Source: CAVXEH01 sp963805305 (GTDB lineage Bacteria; Chloroflexota; Limnocylindria; QHBO01). Taken from it: a stretch of DNA of 64,000 nt. Numbering within the stretch: position 1 is the first letter of the stretch; every line of letters starts with the position of its first letter. The translations under genes and the position numbers were made by a program. Positions 24,683-32,798 of the stretch are shown piece by piece. The stretch lies in assembly GCA_963805305.1 (NCBI GenBank), contig CAWDTM010000004.1, positions 62,001 through 126,000 of the forward strand, given 5' to 3'. The notes below the pieces were generated by a model that was not told the origin of the DNA, made no database searches, and was given only the letters and a program-made list of their open reading frames with translations.

Positions 24683-25114
24683 CTATCGGTCTCCGGTGGG
24701 ATCCTCGGGATCACTGCGCTGCTGCACGCCCGAGGTGTGGACGCCGGACGTGTGAACGCCCTTGGCGGTCTGCATGTGACCTTCGGTGTCGTCATCCTCG
24801 GCTTCGCCCGAGGTGTGAACGCCCGAGGTGTGAACGCCCGAGGTGTGAACGCCCGAGGTGTGAACGCCCGAGGTGTGAACGCCCGAGGTGTGAACGCCCT
24901 TGGCGGTCTGCATATGGCCCTGGGTGTCGTCTTCGCGCTGCTGGACGCCCGACTCGGCCACGCCGGACTCGGCCACGCCGGACTCGGCTACACCCGAGGT
25001 ATGGACGCCCGAGGTATGGACACCCTTTGCGGTCTGCATATGGCCCTGGGTGTCGTCTTCGCGCTGCTGGACTCCGCTCTCGTGGACTTCTCCGCCTGGT
25101 CGCGTGCCTGCCAT
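24683..25114 (-). CDS. tandem-repeat protein, HTSGV pentads and DDTQGHM motifs
   Basis: 143 residues, very low complexity and hydrophilic, no signal peptide. It contains EDDTQGHMQTAKGVHTSG at 19-36 and 61-78 and DDTEGHMQTAKGVHTSG at 108-124. HTSG pentads number 2, 6 and 2 after the three motifs (ten in all), with three AESG pentads between. The DNA carries six 15-bp units at 24806-24895 and a 90-bp direct repeat (24863-24952 with 24989-25078). ATG at 25114 has GGAGG upstream, and the stop is 22 bases before the GAF gene. Function unknown; a processed precursor or a metal-binding (10 repeat His) protein are candidates. Confidence 0.8.
   Translation of the reverse strand: MAGTRPGGEVHESGVQQREDDTQGHMQTAKGVHTSGVHTSGVAESGVAESGVAESGVQQREDDTQGHMQTAKGVHTSGVHTSGVHTSGVHTSGVHTSGVHTSGEAEDDDTEGHMQTAKGVHTSGVHTSGVQQRSDPEDPTGDR
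24806..24895. repeat. six tandem 15-bp units inside the repeat gene
   Basis: The plus-strand unit reads CGAGGTGTGAACGCC, encoding GVHTS on the minus strand (residues 74-103). Units are identical at most positions, so recent expansion or contraction by slippage is likely and strain-to-strain length variation is expected. Confidence 0.85.
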
Positions 25115-25252
25115 TTGGGTTCGCCTCCTGCTCGGTGCGATTTCGTGTTCGTCAGGTCAGTGTTGAGCTGATCGATGACAGGAGGGTACCCCGGGCCTGC
25201 AACACTGCCGCAGCGATCCAGCGACAACAGGACTGTCAACTTGCCGACAACG

Positions 25253-25948
25253 TCAGCGCTCGGCTCGCTCCTCGAGCGCGGCGGGGTCCACCACCACGAG
25301 GGTGTCCCGTTCCAGGCGCACGAGACCCTCGGTGATCAGGCTGCCCAGGAGCTTGTTCACGCTCTGCCGGGTCCCACCGATCATGGCCGCCAGGTCTGAC
25401 TGCGTGTAGGGCCAGTCCAGCGAGACCTCTCCGGTGGCCGATGGCGCCTGTTCGTGGGCGAGCTGGGCGAGGCGCCGCGCGAGCCGCCCTGCCAGGTCGA
25501 GGAAGTGCAGCTCCTCCACATGACCGGTGAGCCGGCGCAGCTCGGCAACGAGGGCAGAGAAGAGCGCGTCGCGCAGGGCGTCGTGGGCGTTGAGCAGCTC
25601 CAGGAAGACGGAGCGGGACAGCGCCAGGGTCTCCGTGGGCTCCACGGCGGTGGCGCTGGCAGAGCGCGTGTCGTTGTCGAGGAGCGCCAGCTCACCGAAG
25701 AAGTCGGGAGGACGAAGCGTTGCGATGATCGCCTCGTCCCCCTCGGTCGACGGCAGGACGATCTTCACCGATCCCGAGGCGATGATGTGGAGCGAGTCGC
25801 CGGCGTCTCCCTGGTGGAAGATCACCTCGCCACGGCGGAAGCGACGCAGGCGCAGGCGTCCCGCGACGGTGTGCAGGACATCGACCTGGCAGCCGGCGAA
25901 CAGCGGGCACCGTCCCAGGCTGTCGACCGCAAAGCGATCATCGGTCAC
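25253..25948 (-). CDS. Crp/Fnr-family transcriptional regulator
   Basis: 231 residues. Cyclic-nucleotide-binding domain at about 10-125 (RLRLRRFRRGEVIFHQGDAG and PPDFFGELALLDNDTRSASA) and a Crp-type winged helix at about 155-215 (TQSDLAAMIGGTRQSVNKLL). GTG at 25948 follows AGAAGGGGG. A TACACT box (complement of 26012-26017) gives a leader near 57 nt and is back-to-back with the promoter of the deacetylase gene. The repeat-protein operon starts 138 bases downstream on the same strand and may be its target or co-transcribed. Confidence 0.9.
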   Translation of the reverse strand: MTDDRFAVDSLGRCPLFAGCQVDVLHTVAGRLRLRRFRRGEVIFHQGDAGDSLHIIASGSVKIVLPSTEGDEAIIATLRPPDFFGELALLDNDTRSASATAVEPTETLALSRSVFLELLNAHDALRDALFSALVAELRRLTGHVEELHFLDLAGRLARRLAQLAHEQAPSATGEVSLDWPYTQSDLAAMIGGTRQSVNKLLGSLITEGLVRLERDTLVVVDPAALEERAER

Positions 25949-26065
25949 GGAGCGCCCCCTTCTGGATGGGCACGGATCGGACGGCGCGAGGCGGGCGCCG
26001 AGCGTCAGCGCAGTGTATCGCCCGGCGCGCGGAAGGTCGAGACACCAGCCCGCTACACTCGCGGC

Positions 26066-27142
26066 GTGGAGACACCGCCGCGACCGACAGCGGTCGTGAC
26101 CTCGGACGCGCACCTGGTCCATGACGGCCTCGTGGAGGTCATGGGTGGCCGTCCCATTCCGTGCTACGAATGCCCCGAGCGAATCACCGCCATCGAGGCG
26201 GCCCTCGCCGGTGCGCAGCTGGCGAGGTTCGTCGAACCGGCGTTGCACGGCGCCAAACCCATCACCGCGCTGCACGACCCCGCGCTCGTCGACCTGCTGG
26301 AGCACGCCTGGGCCGATGCCGTGGCGGCTGGCGCCATCGAGGGCATCCAACCGCTGATCCCCGACACCTTCCTGGTCGGCCCCTACGCCGATGGCGGCTA
26401 CTCAGGCGCCCGCACGGCCCGTCCGGCACGGCTGGGCGCGCATTGCCTGGACACCGCCACGCCCATCGTGGAGGGCACGTTCGCAGCCGCCCGCGCGGCG
26501 GTCGACGTGGCCCTCACGGCTGCGGACCTGGTCGTGGCAGGAGCCCCGGCCGCGTATGCCCTCTGCCGTCCGCCCGGGCACCACGCGTCGCGGGCCCTGT
26601 ACGGCGGTTACTGCTTCTTCAACAACGCGGCGATCGTGGCAGAGCAGCTGGTCCGCCGCGGTGCCGCGCGCGTCGCGATCCTGGACCTCGACTATCACCA
26701 CGGCAACGGGACGCAGCAGCTGTTCTGGGAGCGCGGCGAGGTGCTCTACGCGTCGCTGCACGCGGATCCTGCCCGCGCCTTCCCGTACTTCTCCGGACAC
26801 GCGGACGAGACCGGCTCCGGCCCCGGCCTCGGTGCAACGCGGAACTTTCCCCTCCCCGCCGGCACCGCCATCGACGGGTACGCCGCCGCACTGGCCGATG
26901 CCTGCGAGCTGGTTGCCGAATTCGGGTCTGATGCGCCGCTGGTCGTCTCCCTGGGCTTCGACACGTACCGCGCCGATCCCATCGGCGACCTGGCGATCGA
27001 CACGCTCGACTACCGGCGGATCGGCGCCATGGTGCGGTCGATCGGCCGCCCGGTGATCGTCATCCAGGAGGGCGGCTACGCCCTCGACGCCATCGGCCCA
27101 AGCGCCGTCGCATTCCTGCGTGGCCTCGCCGCGGAGGCCTGA
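26066..27142 (+). CDS. histone-deacetylase-superfamily amidohydrolase, acetylpolyamine type
   Basis: 358 residues. Zinc amidohydrolase with CRPPGHHASRALYGGYCFFN (His172-His173), ILDLDYHHGNGTQQLFW (Asp207, Asp209, His211-His212) and SLHADPARAFPYFSGHADE. The last region resembles acetylpolyamine amidohydrolases rather than classical deacetylases, so N-acetylputrescine or similar is a likely substrate. The gamma-aminobutyraldehyde-type dehydrogenase at 55.5 kb would fit the same pathway. GTG at 26066 lies 6 nt after TACACT (26054-26059), so the mRNA should be leaderless; longer upstream in-frame sequence is not needed. Confidence 0.9.
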   Translation: METPPRPTAVVTSDAHLVHDGLVEVMGGRPIPCYECPERITAIEAALAGAQLARFVEPALHGAKPITALHDPALVDLLEHAWADAVAAGAIEGIQPLIPDTFLVGPYADGGYSGARTARPARLGAHCLDTATPIVEGTFAAARAAVDVALTAADLVVAGAPAAYALCRPPGHHASRALYGGYCFFNNAAIVAEQLVRRGAARVAILDLDYHHGNGTQQLFWERGEVLYASLHADPARAFPYFSGHADETGSGPGLGATRNFPLPAGTAIDGYAAALADACELVAEFGSDAPLVVSLGFDTYRADPIGDLAIDTLDYRRIGAMVRSIGRPVIVIQEGGYALDAIGPSAVAFLRGLAAEA

Positions 27143-27151
27143 CCGCGGAGA

Positions 27152-28126
27152 TCAGGGGTCCTGGCCAGTCCGGGCGGCGAGGATCCCGGCCAGCATCGCG
27201 GGGTCCACGTTGCCGCCGGAAAGGACGATGACCCGGGCGTCGTCGCCCGGCGGCTGCGGGACACCGCCGCCCAGGTGCGCGGCCATGGCCGCCGCACCGG
27301 ACGGCTCCACGACGAGCCGGGCACGGGTCGCCAGCAGCCCCATGGCGTCACGCAGCTCGTCGTCGGAGACGGTGACGATCTCGTCGACGAGAGCGCGGAT
27401 GTGGGCGAAGGGAAGCGCGCCCAGAGCGCTCACCCGCAGCCCGTCGGCGATCGTGCGCCCGGTGCGCTCCGCCGGCCACGACACGATCTCGCCGCGCTCC
27501 ACGGATTCGCGCGCGTCCGCCGCGTCCTCCGGCTCCACGCCGATGACGCGGGCACCCGGGGCAAGCGCCTTGATGGCCGCCGCGATCCCGGCGATGAGCC
27601 CTCCGCCCCCGATCGGGACCAGCACGCTCGTGACCCCGGGTCGGTCCAGGGCGATCTCCAGCCCGCAGGTCCCCTGCCCGGCGATGATCTCCGCGTCGTC
27701 GAAGGGCGGGATGATGGCGTAGCCGTGCTCGGCGGCGAGCTCCTGCGCGATACGGCGTCGTTCGTCGGACCCAGGGCCGCAGCGCACGATCCGTGCGCCG
27801 TCGCGCTCCACCCCGGCCACCTTCACCGCCGGCGCGTTCTCCGGCATCACGATCACCGCCGCCACGCCCAGCAGCCGGGCGCAGCGGGCGACCGCCTGCG
27901 CGTGGTTGCCCGAGGAGTAGGTCACCACCCCCGCCGCCCGCGCCTCCGGCGAGAGGCTCGTGAGCTTGGCGTACGCGCCGCGCATCTTGAAGGCGCCAAC
28001 CGGCTGCAGGCTCTCCGGCTTGAGCTCCGTCCGGTCGTCCCAGCGCAGCAGCGGGGTGCGCACCGCGACGCCGGCGATACGCTGCGCGGCGGCGCGGATC
28101 CGGTCGATCTCGACGAGCGTGCTCAT
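27152..28126 (-). CDS. PLP-dependent threonine/serine dehydratase
   Basis: 324 residues, fold-type II PLP enzyme. The PLP lysine is Lys47 in QPVGAFKMRGAY, the substrate loop is TYSSGNHAQAVA and the phosphate-binding loop PIGGGGLIAGI. It converts threonine (or serine) to a 2-oxo acid and ammonia. It lacks a C-terminal ACT regulatory domain, so it is more likely catabolic, or a racemase-like member, than the isoleucine-feedback enzyme. It overlaps the upstream DinB gene by 4 bases and is the last gene of the FAH-DinB-dehydratase operon. Confidence 0.9.
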   Translation of the reverse strand: MSTLVEIDRIRAAAQRIAGVAVRTPLLRWDDRTELKPESLQPVGAFKMRGAYAKLTSLSPEARAAGVVTYSSGNHAQAVARCARLLGVAAVIVMPENAPAVKVAGVERDGARIVRCGPGSDERRRIAQELAAEHGYAIIPPFDDAEIIAGQGTCGLEIALDRPGVTSVLVPIGGGGLIAGIAAAIKALAPGARVIGVEPEDAADARESVERGEIVSWPAERTGRTIADGLRVSALGALPFAHIRALVDEIVTVSDDELRDAMGLLATRARLVVEPSGAAAMAAHLGGGVPQPPGDDARVIVLSGGNVDPAMLAGILAARTGQDP

Positions 28127-28638
28127 GTTCGCTCCCGCAGCAGGTCAAGCTGGTCCGCGTGCTCCTCGAGATGACCGACCACGAAGTCCTCCACGATCTG
28201 GGACATGGTCATGGCCCCCAGCGTCGGATGCGCGCCGACCGCCTCCCAGTCGGCGGCCGAGAGCCGGTCGAGCTGTGCCGCCACCTCGGCGATCTCGCGT
28301 CCGACGCGCGCCAGGAGTGCCCCCGGATCGGCATGGCGGTCGCGCTCGATGGCAGCCAGGCGCTCGGGATCTGCCTTGGTGCGGCCGAAACGGACGGGCG
28401 TCCGGTCGACGCCAGGACCCGGGAACTGCTGCGACCAACCGTCGACGACGCGCGTGATCTGCGCCGACCAGTACGGCGGGAACTCGGCGAGATGGGCCCA
28501 GACCTGGCCGGCCTCCCAGCGCTCGGTCCCGCCCCGGTCGGGGTCCGTCAGGCCGGACGGGGGTCCCAGCGCAGCATGCGCCTCGAGGCGCGCCTGCACC
28601 GCACGCATCCGCTGGCGATATGTCGCCGGCCCCGTCAT
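28123..28638 (-). CDS. DinB-superfamily protein
   Basis: 171 residues in the DinB/maleylpyruvate-isomerase-like fold. Helical, with WEAGQVWAHLAEFPPYWSAQ and VEDFVVGHLEEHADQLDLLR, where the H-x-x-E-H pattern could bind metal. It is joined by ATGA overlaps to the FAH-type hydrolase (28635-28638) and to the dehydratase (28123-28126). Members of this fold act as thiol-dependent isomerases, including on maleylpyruvate; a link to maleylacetoacetate isomerisation in the same pathway as FAH is a guess. Confidence 0.75.
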   Translation of the reverse strand: MTGPATYRQRMRAVQARLEAHAALGPPSGLTDPDRGGTERWEAGQVWAHLAEFPPYWSAQITRVVDGWSQQFPGPGVDRTPVRFGRTKADPERLAAIERDRHADPGALLARVGREIAEVAAQLDRLSAADWEAVGAHPTLGAMTMSQIVEDFVVGHLEEHADQLDLLRERT

Positions 28639-29657
28639 CCGGCGCTGCCACGCGTGGGGCGGTCGACGATCGGCGTCGTCAGCGCTCCCAGCCGCTCGAT
28701 GGCCAGGGTCACCGTGTCGCCCGGCTGCAGGTAGCGCTTGAGGATCTCGTCGTGGACCTCCAGCAGGCACCCGGTCCCCACCGTGCCGGAGCCGAGCAGC
28801 TCGCCGGGCCGGATCCGCACGTCCGCCGAGGCGCGGGCCAGCATCTCGCCGAAGCTGAACTGCGCGCTCGACCACGCCCCGTGGCTGATCTCGATCCCGT
28901 TGACCAGGGCCTCCATCTGGAGCGCGTAGCCCTTGCCGGCCCGGGCGTCGTGAAGCTCATCGGGGGTCACGAGCCACGGACCGATGGACGAGGCAAAGTC
29001 CTTTCCCTTGGCCGGCCCGAGCCGCACGGTCGTCTCGTCGCGCTGGAGGTCCCGCGCCGACCAGTCGTTGAAGATGCAGTAGCCGCCGATCGCCTCCTCC
29101 GCGCGGTCCGGCTCGAGATCGGCGGCCGGCGTGTCCACGAGGGCGGCGACCTCGAGCTCGAAGTCCAGCTCCTCGCAACCGCGAGGCGCCCAGACCGGCT
29201 CGCCCGGTCCGCGGATCTCGCTGGTGTTGCCGAAGTAGAAGATGGGAAGCCGGTACCAGGCTTCCGGGACCGTCCCGCCACGCCGTTCCCACATCGTCTT
29301 CACGTGGCGCTCGAAGGCATAGAAGTCGCGAATCGCCGGTGGGCGGAGGATGGGCGGCCCGAAGTGGAGATCGCCTGCGTGCAGGATCGCCTCGTCGTCG
29401 TCATCGGCGCTTGCGTACCCCTCTACAACCTCGGCCAGCGCCTCCAAGCGCAGCCCGCGGGCGAGATGGTCGTCGAGCGTGGTGACGGGCTGCCGGAAGA
29501 GAAGCGAGTTGTGCGGGCGGCGCGAGTCCTCGACGACCAGACCCTGGCGCGCCTCCTCGAGGTCGAGCCAGCGGGTCGCATCGGGGTCGCGGGCGATCGC
29601 GAGCCGCCAGGGCGCGCCGGCCGGCGCGGTTCGTTCTCGGACGTGGGCGACCTTCAT
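28635..29657 (-). CDS. fumarylacetoacetate hydrolase family protein
   Basis: 340 residues. FAH C-terminal fold with metal ligands in ELDFELEVAALVDTP and the signature YCIFNDWSARDLQR, plus KGKDFASSIGPWLVTPDEL and LLGSGTVGTGCLLE. It probably cleaves fumarylacetoacetate or a close relative, completing homogentisate breakdown begun by hpd and hgmA in this window. ATG at 29657 is 7 nt after TAGACT (complement of 29665-29670), so it is leaderless and heads the operon FAH-DinB-dehydratase. It is back-to-back with the LLM oxidoreductase gene. Confidence 0.88.
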   Translation of the reverse strand: MKVAHVRERTAPAGAPWRLAIARDPDATRWLDLEEARQGLVVEDSRRPHNSLLFRQPVTTLDDHLARGLRLEALAEVVEGYASADDDDEAILHAGDLHFGPPILRPPAIRDFYAFERHVKTMWERRGGTVPEAWYRLPIFYFGNTSEIRGPGEPVWAPRGCEELDFELEVAALVDTPAADLEPDRAEEAIGGYCIFNDWSARDLQRDETTVRLGPAKGKDFASSIGPWLVTPDELHDARAGKGYALQMEALVNGIEISHGAWSSAQFSFGEMLARASADVRIRPGELLGSGTVGTGCLLEVHDEILKRYLQPGDTVTLAIERLGALTTPIVDRPTRGSAG

Positions 29658-29664
29658 GCAGCCG

Positions 29665-29708
29665 AGTCTAGCGGTCTGCCGCGACCGCGGCCGCCGGACC
29701 GATAGAAT
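29665..29708. promoter_or_regulatory. divergent leaderless promoters, FAH and LLM genes
   Basis: TAGACT on the minus strand (complement of 29665-29670) and TAGAAT on the plus strand (29703-29708) stand 32 bp apart, each 7-9 nt from its start codon. The whole control region between the two genes is only about 60 bp. Confidence 0.6.
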
Positions 29709-29717
29709 CAGGCCAAC

Positions 29718-30740
29718 GTGAAACGGATCGGATTCCTCTCCTTTGGCCACTGGTCGGAGTCGCCGCACTCCGGGACGCGGTCGGCGTCCGACGCGCTGCT
29801 CCAGTCGATCGAGCTGGCGGTGGCCGCGGAGGAGCTGGGCGCCGACGGCGCCTACTTCCGGGTCCACCACTTCGCGCAGCAGCTCGCCTCGCCATTCCCG
29901 CTGCTCGCCGCCATTGGCGCGCGGACCAGCCGGATCGAGATCGGAACCGCGGTGATCGACATGCGTTACGAGAACCCGCACTACATGGTCGAAGACGCCG
30001 GCGCCGCGGACGTCATCGCCGGCGGGCGCCTCCAGCTGGGCATCAGCCGCGGGTCGCCGGAGCAGGTGATCGACGGCTACCGCCATTTCGGGCACGTGCC
30101 GCGGGAGGGCGAGGATGACGGCGCAATGGCCCGGCGGACCACGGAGACCTTCCTGCGCCTGCTGTCCGGTGAGGGGTTCGCAGAACCGAATCCCAAGCCC
30201 ATGTTCGCGAACCCGCCGGGACTGCTCCGCCTGGAGCCGTTCAGTCCGGGGCTGCGCGGGCGAATCTGGTGGGGCTCCGCCACGAACGCCACCGCGGAGT
30301 GGGCGGCGCGGCTGGGCATGAACATGCAGACCTCGACCCTGAAGTTCGACGAGAGTGGGCAGCCCCTCCACGTCCAGCAGGCGGAGCAGATCGAGGCGTT
30401 CCGCTCAGCGTGGCAGGCCGCCGGCCATCAACGGGAGCCGCGGACCTCCGTCAGCCGGAGCATCTTCCCGCTCGTCGACGACCGGGACCGCCGCTACTTC
30501 GGACGCGGCCAGGCTGAGAGCGACCAGATCGGGTACCTCGACGAGACGACCCGCGCCGTCTTCGGACGCACCTACGCGGCGGAGCCGGACCGGCTCGTGG
30601 AGCTGCTGCGGGAGGACACGGCCATCGCGGCCGCCGACACGCTGCTCCTCACCATCCCGAACCAGCTGGGCGTCGACTACAACGCCCACGTCCTCGAGGG
30701 CATCCTGCGCTTCGTCGCCCCCGAGCTGGGCTGGCGCTGA
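29718..30740 (+). CDS. LLM-class flavin-dependent oxidoreductase
   Basis: 340 residues in the bacterial-luciferase-like TIM-barrel family (F420 or FMN dependent). Typical segments: VAAEELGADGAYFRVHHFAQ, TSRIEIGTAVIDMRYENPHY, and GGRLQLGISRGSPEQVIDGY. The substrate is unknown. GTG at 29718 lies 9 nt after TAGAAT (29703-29708), giving little or no 5' UTR. It may be a monooxygenase for a ring or sulfur compound. Confidence 0.88.
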   Translation: MKRIGFLSFGHWSESPHSGTRSASDALLQSIELAVAAEELGADGAYFRVHHFAQQLASPFPLLAAIGARTSRIEIGTAVIDMRYENPHYMVEDAGAADVIAGGRLQLGISRGSPEQVIDGYRHFGHVPREGEDDGAMARRTTETFLRLLSGEGFAEPNPKPMFANPPGLLRLEPFSPGLRGRIWWGSATNATAEWAARLGMNMQTSTLKFDESGQPLHVQQAEQIEAFRSAWQAAGHQREPRTSVSRSIFPLVDDRDRRYFGRGQAESDQIGYLDETTRAVFGRTYAAEPDRLVELLREDTAIAAADTLLLTIPNQLGVDYNAHVLEGILRFVAPELGWR

Positions 30741-30756
30741 TCGTCGGGCGGCTGCC

Positions 30757-31926
30757 CTAGAGGTTGCCGCGCCGGGCCTGCTCGCGCTCGATCGCCTCGA
30801 AGAGGGCCTTGAAGTTGCCCACCCCGAAACCGCGCGAGCCGTGGCGTTCAATGATCTCGAAGAAGAAGGTGGGGCGGTCCTGCACCGGGCGGGTGAAGAT
30901 CTGCAGCAGGTAGCCCTCCTCGTCGCGATCCGCCTCGATTCCCAGCTCCTCGAGGGTCTCCATGGGCACGCCGACGTCTCCCACCCGGTCCGGCAGCGCC
31001 TCGTAGTAGGCGTGCGGCATCCCCAGGAACTCCACGCCGCGGTCGCGCAGGGCCTGGACCGTGGCCACGATGTCGGTGGTGCGCAGGGCGATGTGCTGGG
31101 TGCCCTCATCGAGGTAGTAGTCGAGGAACTCCTGGATCTGGCTCTTCTTCTTGCCTGTCGCGGGCTCGTTGATCGGGAACTTGATCCGGCCGTTCCCGTT
31201 GGTCATCACCTTGCTCATCAGCGCCGAGTACTCGGTGTGGATCACCTTGTCGTCGTAGTGGATGAGCTGGCTGAAGCCCATCACCTCGCGGTAGAAGTCG
31301 ACGAATCGGTTCATGTCGCCCAGCTCCACGTTGCCGACGCAGTGGTCGACCTCCAGGAGCGTCTGGCCTGACGCCGCAGGCGCCGGCCGCCGGACCTTGT
31401 GGAAGCCCGGGGCGAAGGTGCCGTGATAGTCGTTGCGATCGATGAAGCTGTGGATCACCTCGCCGTAGGTGTGGATGGCGGACCGACGCATGACGCCCCT
31501 CTGGCCCTCCACCACGGTGGGCTCCTGGGCGCTTCGCGCTCCGCGCTTCGTCGTCTCCTCCCAGGCCGATGTCGCGTCGTCCACGGCGAAGGCGATGTCA
31601 TGGACCCCGTCGCCGTGGCGGCGGACGTGCTCCGCGATCTCCGAGTCCGGGGTCAAGGCGCCGGTGAAGACGAACCGGATGTCGTTCTGGACCATGACCC
31701 AGCTGGTCCGATCGCGGACCCCGGTCTCGAGGCCGGCATAGGCCACCGGGGTGAAGCCCCACAAGGCGCGGTAGTAGGCCGCCGCCTGCTTCGCATTGCC
31801 GACCCAGAACTCGACGTGGTCGATCCCTTTGAGGGGCAGGAAGTCCTGCGCCTCGGCGGCGGCGTTGGGGTTGATGTGCGCGCCGGCCTGGTTGGCGGCG
31901 CCCCGGCTGATCGTGGTGTCGGTCAT
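30757..31926 (-). CDS. hpd: 4-hydroxyphenylpyruvate dioxygenase
   Basis: 389 residues, two VOC domains. It converts 4-hydroxyphenylpyruvate to homogentisate. The iron ligands fit the HPPD pattern: His in VDHCVGNVELGDM, His in EGTQHIALRTTDI and Glu in TFFFEIIERHG. The conserved C-terminal helix GFGVGNFKALFEAIEREQ gates the active site. ATG at 31926; a TACAAT box (complement of 31970-31975) gives a leader of about 37 nt containing an SD-like AGGAGG inside a hairpin. Confidence 0.95.
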   Translation of the reverse strand: MTDTTISRGAANQAGAHINPNAAAEAQDFLPLKGIDHVEFWVGNAKQAAAYYRALWGFTPVAYAGLETGVRDRTSWVMVQNDIRFVFTGALTPDSEIAEHVRRHGDGVHDIAFAVDDATSAWEETTKRGARSAQEPTVVEGQRGVMRRSAIHTYGEVIHSFIDRNDYHGTFAPGFHKVRRPAPAASGQTLLEVDHCVGNVELGDMNRFVDFYREVMGFSQLIHYDDKVIHTEYSALMSKVMTNGNGRIKFPINEPATGKKKSQIQEFLDYYLDEGTQHIALRTTDIVATVQALRDRGVEFLGMPHAYYEALPDRVGDVGVPMETLEELGIEADRDEEGYLLQIFTRPVQDRPTFFFEIIERHGSRGFGVGNFKALFEAIEREQARRGNL

Positions 31927-31940
31927 ATCGGTCGCGGATG

Positions 31941-31965
31941 GCCTCCTGCGCGTGCGTGAGGAGGC
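31941..31965 (-). promoter_or_regulatory. leader hairpin of hpd overlapping AGGAGG
   Basis: GCCTCCT (31941-31947) pairs with AGGAGGC (31959-31965). On the minus strand the first arm begins near the predicted transcript 5' end and the second arm holds AGGAGG, 15 nt before the ATG. The fold would hide that ribosome site, though its distance to the ATG is longer than usual. Confidence 0.4.
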
Positions 31966-31997
31966 ACCGATTGTACCGCCGCCATCGGCCCCGGCCG

Positions 31998-32753
31998 TCA
32001 GCGCGGCCGGTGCTTGAGGCGCTCCACGGTGGGGGCCGCGATGAGCGTCACCTCGATCATCTTGTCGACCGCCGCGCTGAGGTCCTCCGGAGAGAGGTAG
32101 GTATCCTCCGAGCTGACCTCCTCGGACATCACGTCGCTGACGGTCAGCATGCAGGCAGCCTGGACGCCCGCCCGCGCGGCGAGGTAGAAGAGGGCGGCCG
32201 CCTCCATCTCGAACGCCAGCACGCCGCGGTCGCGCCACTTGGTCGTGTAGTCCGCATCGGGGTTGTAGAAGACGTCGACGGACGCAACGGGGCCCACCCA
32301 CACCGGGATGCCAGCCTCCTGCGCGGCGTGGTACAGCGCGTGCGTCAGACCGAAGTCCGCGGTGGGGGCATACGGGTCGCCATGCAGGTACGTACGAGTG
32401 GCGCCGTCGACGGGGCAGGCGGACAGCCCGATCACCAGGTCCCCCGTGCGGATTCCCGGGGCGATCCCGCCGCAGGTCCCCACTCGGATCAGCTGTTCGG
32501 CCCCGAGCCGCAGCAGCTCCTCGGCCACGATCGAGAAGGAGGGCGTGCCCATGCCGGACGTCTGGACGCTCACCGGCCGGCCCCGGTAGGTGCCGGTCCA
32601 GCCGTGCAACCCCCGGTTCTCGTTCACCATCCGGGTGTTCTCGATACCCCCGTCGAACCGCCCGGCGATGCGCCGCGCGCGGTTCGGGTCGCCGGGGAGC
32701 AGCACGAGGGGCGCGTAGTCGCCGGGCTCGGCGTGGAGATGGATCTGTGGCAT
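31998..32753 (-). CDS. nucleoside phosphorylase (PNP/UDP family)
   Basis: 251 residues. Phosphorolysis of purine or pyrimidine nucleosides to base plus ribose 1-phosphate. Motifs: VLLPGDPNRARRIA (phosphate site), SGMGTPSFSIVAEELLRLGA, LIRVGTCGGIAPGI, and FEMEAAALFYLAARAGVQAA (ribose-binding Glu-Met-Glu). It resembles DeoD and uridine phosphorylases about equally. ATG at 32753 lies 6 nt after TATGCT (complement of 32760-32765), predicted leaderless. Confidence 0.92.
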   Translation of the reverse strand: MPQIHLHAEPGDYAPLVLLPGDPNRARRIAGRFDGGIENTRMVNENRGLHGWTGTYRGRPVSVQTSGMGTPSFSIVAEELLRLGAEQLIRVGTCGGIAPGIRTGDLVIGLSACPVDGATRTYLHGDPYAPTADFGLTHALYHAAQEAGIPVWVGPVASVDVFYNPDADYTTKWRDRGVLAFEMEAAALFYLAARAGVQAACMLTVSDVMSEEVSSEDTYLSPEDLSAAVDKMIEVTLIAAPTVERLKHRPR

Positions 32754-32798
32754 GGGCGGAGCATACCGCCGGCGGCAACGGTGCTCGCTGACCGTCCG

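Noticed and set aside
24806..24895. Tandem repeats considered as a small CRISPR array
   Set aside because: The units are head-to-tail 15-mers without spacers, in frame within a coding gene, and no cas gene is nearby.
22933..25335. An 800-codon open frame on the plus strand covering the whole repeat/GAF/subtilase region
   Set aside because: It is antisense to three well-supported genes. Its composition (Arg, Gly, His, Cys-Glu-Arg-Pro repeats) is what the complement of GC-rich codons gives, and it has no domain.
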